From contig CP136067.1 of the NCBI GenBank assembly GCA_032622095.1, positions 94,602,707 to 94,666,706 of the forward strand: a stretch of 64,000 nucleotides of DNA, read 5' to 3'. The notes under the pieces were generated by a model. It made no database searches. It saw only the letters and a program-made list of their open reading frames with translations, and was not told the origin of the DNA. The translations under genes and the position numbers were made by a program. Below, in pieces: positions 42,101 to 57,100 of the stretch (the stretch's first letter is position 1; every line of letters starts with the position of its first letter). The stretch comes from Siphonodentalium dalli (lineage: Eukaryota > Mollusca > Scaphopoda > Gadilida > Siphonodentaliidae).

Positions 42101-45100
42101 TAACAGAACAATGGCTCAGTGCTCATTATGTAAAAAGTGAGTTGTTAATTAATATCATATTTAAGGTAGTTGGTTTATTATTATTATTCACCAAGAGAAC
42201 AATGTCTATGTTTTTATTTTGTAAAATATGATTGATCAATTAATACTGTAATGTTACGAAGAGAACAATATCTATTGAATATCTGAGCATCATTAAGTTG
42301 AAATGTGTTCAGCTGAATTTATGGTCAGTAGTTCATCCATTGCCACTGAATGGCAGGATCAAGCCTGGAAATAGTGTCTGTCATTTGCAGAATGAGGTCC
42401 CCAGAGGGTGAATTTAATGACACTATCCTGCACAATTGGCTAGAATCACCATATTCACCCCCCTGGGGACCTCATTCTACTTAAGCCACTTCTTCTGGGA
42501 ACTATCTATAGTTTCAAATTAACATTGTTTTTAGTTACTTTTTCCATTCTGTTCAGTTTCTATATCCCATAATTTGCAGAAGATATATTGCATAATTGAG
42601 GTGACTAATGGGTTAAGATCACCAACTTCAACTGGGAACTTCAATCTGATCCTAGGTATCTCATAGCAGTTGAGGCCTAAGCAGAATGAGGTCCCTAGAG
42701 GGTGAATTTGATGATGCTAGCTCACTGTGAGGGATTCACAATCTGAGGACCTCATTCTGCAAACATCAGACACACTATATCCAGACTTGAGCAGGATGAT
42801 TAATATTTTTCATTTTCGGCAGGCTATAAAAATAACCCAGTAAATTTAACCAAATATTTTTACCCTCTGTGTCAGACATGTTCATGCAGACTGTGATGAT
42901 GGAATAAATAGAGCGCTACTCACGAAGTCGGGAACACAGCCTGACTATGTCTGTATCGTCTGCAAGAATACAGACCAGGAGGTAAGAACACTTTTTTTCC
43001 TCAGCTAAAAGCCTAGGATCCGAAAAGTTGCATACTCTACACATATCTTCCTTGGCAATCAACAATGAATTTTTGCCGTCTGCAGACTTCCACAGTGTGA
43101 TACTAAGACAATGTCTGCGGCAATTTGTTTCAATTTTGCATAAAACAGTGACAGGTTCTGAAATTTGCCTTGACTAAAAATTAGCCGACAAATTTTCTTT
43201 TTGCCTCAGATCGGCCAATAACCGACACTAATTAACAGGGCTGCAGTGACAGGAACCAATATGGAAACGAAGCTTTGTCAGTTGAATCCACAACAAATAA
43301 AATTAAAGAAAACCCCCTGAATTTAATATTAAAACAATGCCCGAGGGGTATGTTCTCTCAAAATACATGGTCGTTTGTTGAACTTATTAAATGAACATTT
43401 CCTAAGGGAAATACTTGTCATTGAGTATATACTGTATTTAGTATACAACGGGTTAAGAATAAAATAAAAAAAATTAAATTTGCCTGCTCGCCCCCCCACC
43501 CTAATTTTCCAAAAAACTAGAATCTAGTAATTTAAATATATTGGCTTATATTATATTATTAGTTTAAATTAATTAATCACATGATTATCAGATTATACAG
43601 ATTTAGTTTAAATTAATTAATCACATGATTATCAGATAATACAGGTTTAGTTTTAATTTTTGTCCTAGTTGTGTACCTTTTCAAATTTATATTTTCTGGT
43701 TGTTTTTGGTTTTCAGATAAAACTATTTAGCTATTTCTACTGAGAAATTAAAATTTTATTGTCTCTAAAAACTTACTGTTACAGAAAAAAGTAATTTTGT
43801 CTCTGCAAAACTAATCCCGGAATCTTTTCGACAGGACTTTACAACAAACAATCTTTCATTGTACTATTTGAGTATCACAATATAAACTTGTTACTAAATA
43901 CATGTTGATTCAAATTGTAGGTGATACCTGGATATGGCAGCTTTGGTAGCATTGATGATGTTTATGAAGAATATCAGTTTAAAGGTTTGTAATACTGACA
44001 TTTCCTTCCCTAAATCAAAGTGAATTCCTCTAGGGTCGACTAGCCTTGATGTATTCAGGTCACAAGCTAGGACTTAGTATATATAGTTTCACTCATGTCC
44101 TAAATATTTAGCACAGGAGATCAGTCAGTAATTAGTTTATTGTGTGCCTTATTTTGGATCCAGGCACACAATTTTGCTTTGGTGCACCTAAAGGGAAATA
44201 TAAGTTATAACTGATACATGTACATGTAAACATGTATATAATTGTTTAAAACACTCAAATAACATTGCTTTGTGCCATTTTAATAAAATAGATCTTCTAA
44301 CAAAATGTTTATTGTTTGTTTACCTTCAACGAAAAGTTCTTTCCTGGGAACATATTCCCTGGCCGATGGTGAATTGGTAATCCGTACCGTTTACTCTTTC
44401 CTGTTTTGTAAGGAGTAGGACTGGTGTCTGTTCAATTGTAACTCAGAACTATTACCATGTACTTACCAGTATTGAGCGATGACTTAATATATTTGATTGT
44501 TTTGACAACGTTGTCTGTTTGATTCTATTGATGATCTCTTTGATCTCTCCCAACACACGCATTGAACAGTACGCACAGACCATTACGGGTTAAAAACACT
44601 CCAGTGTATAACCTTTGATGCTATGACTTCTACGACGATTGTTGTTATCCCAATCATTACTGTTTTGCATTTTATTAAATCATTGAGGAAACGTAACCAA
44701 GATTGTGGGGCGCGTACCTTTTTGCGCGATACTTTTCAATTCCAGATGCACAAGAGCAATTGTGCATCTCAAAATCGAAGGACTGAACACATTATTTTTA
44801 TTTATTTGGTCTAAAGTAATATAACTGTAATCTAATTGGGCTCTTGAAAATATTTTTAACGATGTGAACCTGACTATTCAGATGACATGCAAGAAGAGAG
44901 TATCCTGTCGGAGGATGGCATTCTACAGACCAACTTCTCTGAACAGTTCCAGCTGAATGATGACTCCATGTCCAGCATGGATGTCGACCTCCAAGTGTTT
45001 GAAAAGGTAATCTCATATTTCACGTGTACACACAAACCTATGAATGATGATTCCACGTCCAGCATGGATGTCGACCTTAACGTGTTTGAAAAGTTAATCT

Positions 45101-48100
45101 CATATTTCACGCGTACACATGAATAGCTTCTGAATGATGATTCTATTTCCAGCATGGACGTCAACCTCAGTCTATTCGACAAGGTAATCTCATATGTCCA
45201 GCATGGACGTCGACCTCAATGTATTCGAAAAGGTAATCTCATATTTCACGTGTACACACAAATAGCTCCTGAATGATGATTCCGTACCCAGAGTGGACGT
45301 CGAACTCAGTGATTTCGAAAAGGTAATCTCATATTTCAATTATACACGCAAATAACTTCTGAAAATATAATCTCATATGTCCCGCATGGACGTCAACCTT
45401 AATGTGTTCGAAATGGTATTCTCATATTTCATACAAGTAGCTTCCGAATGAAGATTTAAAATCTTGCAGAAACCCTGGTTTAATAAAAATTTTATGTATT
45501 TATTCATTTATTCCTTTACATAGGGACCTCAGCAGTTACCAGCCCCAATGTCGGGATCAAATCGACCGGGGCAAGGAAAAGGGAAAGGAAAACTCTTCGC
45601 CATCAGCAGGAAGAAGATGAGCTCAACAACACGTCCAAGGGTATGTATGTCAGATAATATCTCTATACGTCCAAGGATATATACGTCGGATAATATATCA
45701 ATACATCCAAGGGTATGTATGTCAGTTAGTATCTCTTATGTAGCTCAACTAAACGTCCAAGTGTATGTATGTCATATAATATCTCTATATGTCCAAGGGT
45801 ATGTTGATTGACATGTGAGAATTGATTGGTATCAAAATCTAGCAAAATCTTGCCAACACAGGAAATAACCATGGACTATTTTACAATAAATAACTTTTTC
45901 AGTGAATTAGGATATTTTTTTAACTAAATTAATTTCCTGTATTCACTTTCTACTTTCTAGGTTTGTAAATAGGGTTTTATGGCGATAAAGATTAAACATC
46001 TTCCATTAGTATTTGACTGTTACAATGGCAGTTTTTATTCAGCCATCATAATACTTGGAAAATATTAGTTTTTATTTAGCCGACATAATACTTGTGAAAC
46101 ATAAGTTTTTATTCAGCCAACATAATACTTGTGAAACATTAGTTTTTATTCAGCCAACATAATACTTGTGAAACATTAGTTTTTATTCAGCCAACATAAT
46201 ACTTGCTAAACATTAGTTTTTATTCAGCCAACATAATACTTGTGAAACATAAGTTTTTATTCAGCCGACATAATACTTGTTAAACATTAGCTCTATTATG
46301 TAGTATAAGTTTTCTCAGCAACTTTTACTATAATATTTCAAATTTAAAAATCCTTCTATAATTTTTTGCTGCTTGTTTTATAAACAAATATATTTGTTCA
46401 TTCTTTAGGGCCGACCTGTTCCAGAGAAGAGACGGCAGAGACCAATGACAGTGGGAGAGAAAAGAAAAGGTCCAAAAGGGAAGGTGAAAACGGGCATGAT
46501 CGCTTGTCACAGTCAGGTAAATAGATTCATTTCGTTAATAGATCAAATAAGCTCATTTTTGAACACCCATTGGTCTATTTTTGCGAAATACAGCAAAATA
46601 CAGAAGATTTATAAATGTAAAAAAAAAAAAAATGTATTGTCCTAGAACATTGCAAACCGATTACATCAACAACCTCATTGGCGATGTCAACTTTAACAGA
46701 AATTTCTTCACTATATTATGAGGTATAGTCTACATAAAGTATGCGTTTATTCAATTAAAGAAAACCATATCAACCTAAGGTTCACTATATTATACAAGCT
46801 ACAATCTTCAGAGTGTGCAATAAACATATAACAACAGAGTTTTGTGAACATGTTAATGTAATTTCATGCATTTGTCATGTCACGAGGTAAAACTCAAACC
46901 TACGTTTCTTGTTTTACCATCATATCACAACAAACTCATTCAATAAAGTTAACCAGTTGACACAATTGTGTCATTGTCAAGCCTTGAAATAGTGTGTCTG
47001 TCATTTGCAGAATGAGGTTCCCAGAGGGTGAATTTGGTGATGCTAGCCCGTTATGCGGGGTAGCATCACTAAATTCACCCTCTGGGGAGCTCATTCTGCA
47101 AATGACAGACACACTATTTCAAGGTTTGGTCATTGTCATTCTGCTGAAGATATGCTTATGTTCATACTTCAAAAGGAAGCTTGAGATGATTTGAGAAAGA
47201 CAAAAGTCTGACAACTACTTTATTTAACCTGATCTTTATGAGATCTTTATGATTCATCGAACTTATGTACATTCCCCTCCAATTTATGTTGGGTAAAATT
47301 TCATTTATGATTATCCCTCTCCACCTTCTGTTGGTAAGATTTCATTTATCAACACTGAAATTGGAAGTTTTCATAGAATAAGCTACAAGTGCAATTTTGT
47401 TTTATGACAAGTCACAAAATAATGCAGTTTTGCTTAATTATTATTCAAATTGATGAAAGAATATTTAGGCAAATAGTCCCCAGGCTGAAAGGGCATGTTG
47501 ATTTCTATTTTTTACAGGTTATAGGTAGTAATATGGCTAACTGATTGTTCATTTAATTAATTTTTGTTACATCAGGTTATAGGCAGCAGCTCTCAGGAGT
47601 CGTCCAAGGACGACAGTGGAGACGACCATCCCTCTACTCTTATTCTAGCTCACTCCGATGACGAGTTCGTTCATTCTCAGGTTTGTTTCCCTTACAATGA
47701 GTATGTATCTTTCATTTGAGTATTTCGTTTTGTTTTCCTCCAGAAAATCATGGAGGATATCTGCTATGAACATATGATGTAGCATGCTTCCAATTCTGAG
47801 TTTAGTATGCCTGTCATTTGCAGAATGAGGTCCCAGGAGGGTGAATTTAGTGACGCTATCCTACACAGTGGGCTAGCATCACCAAATTCACCCTCTTGAG
47901 ACCTCATTCTGCATGGCCTCATCTGCTATGGGAGACATAGACTCAGATTGAAGTTCCCAAATGGTGAATATTGTGATGTACACCATTGAGAACCTCAATT
48001 ATGTAATGTGTCATCAGCCAATTTGGAGATATAGAGAAACTAAACTAAAAAAGAAATAGAATCTATATGAAGAAGTTTCTATAGAAATTTGATAATAAAG

Positions 48101-51100
48101 AAACTTGCATGAGAAGATGAGGCCTAAGCAGAATGAGGTGCCCAGAGGGTGAATTTAGTGATGCTAACCTGCTATGCTGGGGAACTCATTCTTCAAATGA
48201 CAGGTACCTTTTTGAGGCTTATTCTCAGGTCTGCATGCTTCAGTACAAACCAAGCTCACATCTGCTGGAATTTCTTCTGTTAAGTTTCAACATACTCCCC
48301 TCATCTACCATGCTGCCTAAAATTCAACATTCAAATTACATTAAATATTAATGGGCACAATCTATTAGAACTCTAGCTGGTGATACTTCATCAATATTGA
48401 TTCTTACAGCAAGAACCAATTGATTCATAGGTTTAAAATGTCTATATTTATTAAAAATAAAAAAATATAAAAAAAGTGTTTTAACTTTAAATCTGGAGCC
48501 CGAGTCCAAGCCTCCGGTCCACAAAACTTTGAGATATCGGTTGGGATGATGCTGTTTTTGGACTGAGTCCCACCCGTTTACTCTTATATAATGGATGTTC
48601 ATCAAAAGATGTACTTTGTATGTACACGTGGATGCCGGGCATTCGCGCCTAAACCCTTGAATGTGATTAATCATCTGACATGTCCATGATTAATCTGTCT
48701 TCAAAATGATATATCATTCACCTTGATAGAAAAAGGTCAAGTGATGATACAATCGTTTAATGTATTGTTTAAATGCTTTATCTGGTAGACAAATCAAAAT
48801 TCTTTGGAAAACAAGGCATTGTTTACATATAAATCTCGTTGCTTTGACGTTTAACCAACCTCTGATATGTTTTATATCCTCATGCTTGGGAAAGGCTGCC
48901 CTCTATTTTCATATACGCAAAGCATCCATTTTTATCTAATCCGATGATACAGGCAAGATAACTCCCGCCCACAACTCTGGGTCCGTTATAGAAGAGTAAC
49001 GGGTGGGGACTCGGTCCAAAAACAGCATCATCCCAACTGATATCCCAAGCTGTTGTGGACCGAGAAGTCTTGGTCTATGAATACCTGTACAAATCTTTGA
49101 TTTTTTTTTCAGGATGTTTGTAAGGGTTGTGGCAGCTTTGGTCGTGGCGACGAGGGCAGATTAATATGCTGTACTCAGTGTGGACAGTGCTACCATCCAT
49201 TCTGCGCTAGTGTCAAGGTAAATAGATGATATTTTTCAGTGTAAACAAGAACTTGTAAATTTATTCATTTTGCCAAACTTTCGTTATTTTGCATTAATTT
49301 TACCACCAAAATAATAAAAAGTTTGAAAACTTTATCTTTTTGCCTAACTTCCTTATTTTGGAATAGTTTTGGTCTAAACAGTTTACTATATTTGTTTGAA
49401 GGCTGTATAACCCATTCAGTTTACTAATAGTAAAATTTAAGAGATATAACATTGGCATCCTAACTATTACATATAATACAATTAAGCATGATTTTTTTAT
49501 CAGCTATTTTCTGTATTTTTTATAGGTAACTAAAGTCATTCTGCAGAAGGGATGGCGGTGCCTCGATTGTACGGTGTGTGAAGGGTGCGGCAAGCCTCAC
49601 GACGAGGGGAGACTACTCTTATGTGATGAGTGTGACATCAGTTACCACACCTACTGTCTTGATCCACCTCTCGATCACGTTCCCAAGGGGACATGGAAGT
49701 GTAAATGGTGAGTGGATCTGTTATGATCCCCATTGGGAGCCCCACATAGATTGACAGATATACTACTGAGTGACTCAGCTTCTCTTTGTGGGGCCCTCTC
49801 TGGGAGACTATTTTCCCAAAGTCGCTTTGTAAGCTGACGACTGGACAGTACAATGATATAATTCTATGATAATACAGTAGTCCATGCAGTAAATAATATA
49901 AAGTTATTATACAATGTTGTGTACAGTATGTGTTTTTCTTGTACGAGTCCAGGTTGTGGTGAAAAGTCATATTGGGAATAAAACTTTTGTGGTTATATTT
50001 GGTATTTGTCAGCACTTGATTCTCTATAAAAGCCTATATTTGATCATCAGAAAGCATGATTTGGAGCAGTAAACACGGCAGTGAAAAAAACTCTCAATGC
50101 GGAAGTGTAACATCTGCTAAATCCAGCAGAGTATTGCGCGCGTATCACAATTTCATGATTCATTTGGCAATAGAGTGACATCACGGAGTCCCGATAAAAA
50201 GTCATATTGGACTCGATTGAGTCCAATATGACTTTCGGGAGTCCATTATGGCTTTTCCCGGATTTTATCATGTGACGGCTTTTGCCCAATCATAAATAGT
50301 GTTTTTTAAGGGATGGATAATAATACTGAATATAAATACCTAGGGTTTGTACGCCGAATAATTTCTTCTATAACCCTTTCTTTTCTGAACACTCACTGAC
50401 AAGTAGTTCCCTTAGGTAATGTTCAGATAATAAGTTTGTTGAACTTATTTTCTGAACATTTCCCACCAATGAATATGAATCCTTCAGCACTTGTATTATC
50501 TGTTCATCTGACTGTCGTCTGTGTATTAACCTCAACACCCCTCTAAATGGATAAGAGACCATTCCAATCTATACCTTTATAACTTAATAGCAGACTACTT
50601 TTATATGATGAGTGTGACATCAGTTACCACTCCTAACGGCTCAATCCACCTCTCGATCACTTTCCCAATGTGTTGGATAGGTTTTAATGTATTATCTATA
50701 TTGGAAACGTCATTGAATAATATGTGAATTTAGCTTTCACGATAGTTCATTGTTCTATTTGCAACTATCTTTTATGTTAACCTATGTTTCAATACAATTG
50801 ACAATATGTTGAGAAAGCATATTCCCCATCATGAGTCATTATATCATTTGAAGTGATGTGAAACACTCCGATAGGGTGATCAAATAAAAATGGGGAATAA
50901 TCTTGCTAAAATTTGTTATTTTTACTAATATTAATCCAAGTTGATAACACACACCACCATTCTTATATATTAATTAAATGCAATGACTCTCGATGGTGAA
51001 ATCATTTATGTTAGTTTACCACCGATAGTTCGTTCCCGATTCGAAATGTCAATATTTACAACTGAGCGTAGTTGATACTATGTTTTCTATGGAGTGGTAT

Positions 51101-54100
51101 GGTAGATTTCTTTGAAATTTTTGGCGATGTTAGTAGAATGCTACATTCCCCAGGTTGGCATAGCGTCTGTGTACTAACTTATCAGCTTAACACACTCGAA
51201 CAAGTCCACAATATGTCTTTAATATGCGGACACTTTTTTTTAACCATTCCAGGTGTGTGTGCTGTGTGAATTGTGGTGCTACTACCCCAGGCTTCGGATG
51301 TAACTGGCAAAATAACTACACACAATGTGGGCCATGCTATAGCAAGATATCATGTACGGCATGTAAACGGCCTTACAGGGAGGATGAACTCATCATCCAA
51401 TGTGTCCAGTGTGATCGGTAAGTCAATTTAGTTATGAAACATTTGTCTTCCTTTGAAATTGTTTCAAAATGTTATTCATGTTTGATGCTTGTTTCAAAAA
51501 TATGTGTAAAAAAGTATTGAAATGTTTATCCTTATTTCAAAACATTGGGTCAAATAAATAAACATACTGTGCTTGTTTTCATTCACATCCGAAATGAAAA
51601 TTTTAGTTGCCAATTCACTCATAATTAATTTTTCTGTAGCTAAAAGGCACTTGAACATAGAATTCTTGGGGGGGGGGGACTAAATAATAATTCAAGCTAC
51701 ATGCTGGAGAGCACATTTATTTTTAATAGGGACCATTCAATACATCATATTTCAGGTGGCTACATGCTATATGTGATGGTATAATGAACGACGATGATGC
51801 TGAACTGGCGGCCGATTACGGATATCATTGTTTGTACTGCCGACCGAAGACTGGGCAGCATGGACCATGTATGTATATTAACATTCTATTATGCACAAAC
51901 AAGAAAATTTTAATATTCACAAAAAAATTGTCAAAAGTAAACTCAGTAATATTTTTTTTAAGCCTAACTTTAAGTCTGGGTTAGGTATTTATTTAATTAT
52001 CAGATGTCAGCTAAATATCTGCCATAGCTCCCTAAAAATTAGGATATAAATTTGTTCCCGAACTGTTGTGAAATGTGATGGAATATTACTACCCTTATCA
52101 TTTTTATGGTTAATTGTTGACATGAAATCATTGCATATTCACCGTCCATAACGCATGTGATTTATGAGTTTTCTCATAATTGTCTCTGTCATCATTCTAA
52201 AGGTCAGTCTCTATCACAGTTACTCTTAGGTACAATGTCCAGACTTTATATTATTATTTTAACTTTACAGTACCACCACCGCCTCCACCACCACCAGCAG
52301 TGGAAGAACAGAAGCCTCCAACACCTCCACTTCCAGTCGTTCCACCAGGTAAATATTAATTATATAACCCTCATTTGAACCTTCATATATTATTTTCATA
52401 AATTACATGTAATCTTACAGAACAAATATAAAAACGTACCTACCTCAAAGTAATTGACTTGAAAAACGGGGTGATACCCTGTGATGAACTCGGTATTACC
52501 GGTAGTATACGGTATCCACAGCTGTATCGAGACAGTAACTGCGGGGGAGTTACAGTATCATGTGGTTATGATACCGCTGTCTATTAGCGAGTCGTCACAC
52601 CAAAAGTTGAAGAAAATAATACGTCCATGAAGATTTTGTTAGAATCACTGCATTTTATTTTCATGTCTGCGAACCGTGACTGCATGCATTGTGGTGTAAC
52701 TGTGGTACATGCGGTGTTGAAGCAGTAATCTTACCACAGTGTTGGAGGCTACCGCGGTGTAGTACTGCAGTATTACCGGGGTGACACCACATCAGATATT
52801 GTCAATTACTTTAAGTATATCTGTACTAGTACATTCAAAATGTTCAAGCAATGTCAATATTTTGATGAAATTGTTTTAGAGAATTATATGATGGCTTCTG
52901 TTCTGTTCCGTGTCCTGAATTTTGACTTGACCTTCTTTGATTCCATAATGTTGGTTTCTATACATATTAAAAAGAGTTTTGCTTAACAATTTCTCAGTCA
53001 ACAAAGTCTTTTCATCCATGCTTCAGATTTTAAGTGTTTCAAATTTGTCCAAACATACATCAGTGATTTGCAAGGGAAGTCTACATTAAATTATTCTTAC
53101 CATTCCAGAACCTCCGAGAGTATACATGGTGGATGGCGCATGCTTGTCACAGTCTGGGATGTCCCAGATAGATGAACTGGTGATCAAGATGCCAAAGCGA
53201 CGTGCGAAACCTCGTACCAAACGTCCTGATACATTAGAAAAGCATCCTAATGTTGCCCGACTCCTGTCTGTATCATCGCATGACGGTGATGAGTCAATGG
53301 ATTACTTCAGGGGTAAGGAATATCATTTACTCTAACTGTAGAAATGCATAAAATCATGCATGTGGTGCCCTAAACTTAGGTTTAAGTTTCAAAAGGTGGG
53401 AAGGTCGAACAATTTTGTTTCTGAATCATTGAGGGATGGAGGACATTATTTTTTATTTTGCGCATCGTAAGCATGAATTATGATAGCTTCCCTTGTCTAG
53501 CAGGGACCAGCCGAGAGGGCGACGTGGGCGAAGAAGTCGCCCTATCGCCGTCCACTTCGCCTTATTTTTGCAGTCGGGCGAAGTTTAAGTCGCCCTCCAA
53601 TTTTGAGAATTTTTTGTTTTTTTTAAATTTTTTAAATTTTTTTTTAATTTTGAGAAGTCGCCTAACAAAAATGGCTAAGTTACTAGCAAACACTGTCTGC
53701 AGTAGTATCTCAGTGGTGTCCGTTTGAAGTACCAACACCTCTAACATCAATCACAACGCACCACTCACATATGATCATTGGCACGCGGCGTATTATATGA
53801 AACACGTGGCTTCAATTTAAACACCCATTTTGAGCCCCAGTCATTCTTTATTAATACGTCGATAATACGTATTTTCTACTTTATAATGTTCATCAACAGT
53901 ATAGCACGTGGTTTTAAACACGCATCGATTATATGAAACACGTGGCTTCAATTTAAACACCCATTTTGAGCCCCAGTCATTACGTCGATAAAACGTATTT
54001 TTCTACAATCTGTTTATCAACAATATAGCACGTGGTTTTAAAACACCCACGATGAGCCCCACGCATTCTTTATCACAGTGTCGTGACGACATGAAAACAA

Positions 54101-57100
54101 ACGAGCATATTTCCCCCCGTTGGAACCTCCTAATCTCTTGCCACAATGTCTCATTGTCTGTATCTGCTTTGTGCACTTGCTTTGTTATTTTAGCGGATTA
54201 ATGACGGTGAATTCTTTTGATAACTTTATGACTTCAGACCAGGGTTGGTGATTTTTTTGATTTTTTTTAAATAAATCAAAAAAATCGATTTATTTGATTT
54301 AAATCAGATTTATTTGATTTAAATCGATTTTTTTGATTTTTTTTCTAATTGTTATGAAAATATGCAATTGTGCAATGTCTTTGATAAATGAAGGTTCTAA
54401 CAGGTGTTGCTTATTATATCCAAGGCTGGATTAATCAAAATTCTATTATTATTTATTATTTTTTGTATAACTACATATATCAAGCACAAATATCATGGCA
54501 GTCCAGATATAGCAACCATGTACTTTAATTGTGCATACACTAGGTCCATGTGAATTCCAATGTTGTGATAGCTGGATAGGTAGACCTGTGCTTAAAGATT
54601 TACTAATAAATTTAGTAAATTTTAGCTGAGAACTGAATATATTTTCAATCACCTTTGCTCCTCGGTGACTTGAGGACATACATGTAATCACACCATATAC
54701 ATGTATCAAGTATGGACATTAGACAACTAGAGTAGTTTAGATGGCAGAGTATATGGTAGAATTACTCGGTTGGCATTTACATGTATGGCAATCAGAAAAG
54801 GAAAGGAAATTTAATAGTGTAATGAGGAGTGCTAATCTGATTGTAGTTACAAATAAGCCGAACAGGCCGTTGCTGGAGCAGTAATCACAGTACCATGCAG
54901 TATGCCTGTTTCTATAGGGTTGACAATTACTGCACATTTCATATCTATTATCCAATTTTGTATATTGTTTAATCATAATCATGTTATAGTTAACAAAAAA
55001 CCTTGTTAGATATTGCAAGTTCTTGACATTATGCAATCATTAAAAAAGACTTTGATTTAAATCAATGATTTTTTTGAAAAAAATCTTTGATTTAAATCTT
55101 GATTTAAATCAATGATTTAAATCGCTTGATTTAAATCAGCCAACCCTGCTTCAGACAATAAATTGCCCTAATTAAACCACACCTTGCAATGAAAATTACA
55201 ACTCACACCTCTCACAATGTGTCAATTCATCACTCCATCTATGGAGTTTGGTTAAAGAAATTTTAAAACAAATTCTTTGTGAAGCATATTAAAATTTCAA
55301 ACGGGATTACTAACAGAGCGCAGTAAAAGTGTTCATGATTTCGTTTCGTTTCGGTTTGATAAATATTGTTGGCATTTTTTAAAACCCGAAAAATATGAAA
55401 TAAAATCCTGTCATTCTCCGGAATTTCTCCCATAATTACGATATAAAATGCTGCTATCCTCTCACAATTATGTTTGGGTATTATTAATAGTTATTAGGGT
55501 CATGAAGTGAACATAATGACTCCATATTTCAACCATTGTTTCATAAGTTTAATTGACACATTTCATCTCTCCTATTTTCGTTCTATAGGCTATAGCGACT
55601 CCTGTCGTAGTAATGATCAATTTAAATTTTGTAGACTCACTTCGCCCTATAGAACGGCCACTTCGCCTTATTTTTATAGTAGGGCGAAGTCATTTCGCCC
55701 TGAAAATCGGGTCTAGGCTGGTCCCTGTTGTCTAGTAATAGTCAGAAAATGTAGAGGGAACTTTGTTATGTATAAACACTCATTTAGTCTGATATAAATA
55801 TTTACACAGAGATATGTTAAGAGTTCATGTATTTTGAAATTAATACTCAATACATACTAGTATGGACATGTTTTGGTAAAAACATGCCAAAATAATTTTT
55901 AATTTTATTTTTAACTTTTTTTGGTCATAATATCAAAAATCCAAATAAAATGTCCAATGCGGGCCATTTATTTCAATGCGGCACTATCTGAGACTCAAAT
56001 AATGTTTTTTATTTGGCCTAAATGTATTCTTTAGAACTGAGTGGGAGAATCTATAATGGCTTTATTTATTGACAGATCCAGGCATAGAAGATTCAGAATT
56101 GAGGGGGGACGAGGCAGCGAAGGATGGAGACAGCATCGGCAGCGGAACTCCACAACATTCCTTATCTTCCCCCTCATGGACATCACAGTCCCCCTCGACC
56201 ACGCCCATCCATATGGGAGGGTTTCTGTCTCCAGATAGGAACCCATTTAGTGGAGTGCATCCACTATCCATTACCCCTTCCAGTGGTTCGTCTATGCACC
56301 CTGAGACAGAAAATGCCGAACCTGAGGAAAAAAAGAAACGACAGAGAAGGCAGATTGGTCTCGGTAAGTTGGAATATATATATGCAACCAGATTTTGGAT
56401 GTTCATACCCGAAACTGGTATCAAACCAGCACTGGATTCATACCTGCATGGTCATTTAGCTCTTCCATTTCTGGAGCTTCATGAAAATTGCGAAAACCCT
56501 ATGCCAATGTATTCTCTTATATATTTGAGTCTCCCATAGGGAGCCTCGCATATATAAGAGCATACATTGGCCTCACAATATTTACCTTGACCTTGTTAGC
56601 CAGTGCATTCTCTTATATATATATCAAGATTTCCTATGGGAGACTCGCATATATAAGAGCATACATTGTCCTCACAATATTTACCTTGTTAGCCATTGCA
56701 TTCTCTTATATATTGATGCTCCCAATGAGAGACTTGCATATATAAGAGAATGCACTGCCACATGATCTTTAATGCTGCACCAGCACAGCTCCCATATTGA
56801 AAGGGTAAAACATATTTTAATCTGTTTGGAATTAATACCGTTCTCAAAAATTATAAAATTTAATTTCATGTCATGTATTTATTAATATTTATTTTTTTAC
56901 ATTGCACGTTTCCTAGTTGGGTATATGTATCATAGAAGCTGTTTGACAATGAGTTTCATGCATATATATATATCTCAGCCTACATATTTTTAGCTCGGGA
57001 TGTGAGCAAAACTGACAACATTGCAAGTAGAAATCTGAAAACAAATCAACTTCATCCTGTTGATAATTTGAATTTAAAAAGGAAATAAGCATCTAATGAA

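Noticed and set aside
44623..44814. Small frame in intron 13
   Set aside because: No splice phase, homology or conserved composition.
46994..47194. Small open frames with CRMRxPEGEFGDA-type peptides, seen many times
   Set aside because: They translate the GAATGAGGTCCCCAGAGGGTG arm of the hAT-type MITE and recur wherever it is inserted.
56069..56539. Extending exon 24 to the stop at 56539
   Set aside because: The donor CTCG|gtaagt at 56363 with correct phase to the conserved GIGGF exon is better; the rest runs into MITE sequence.
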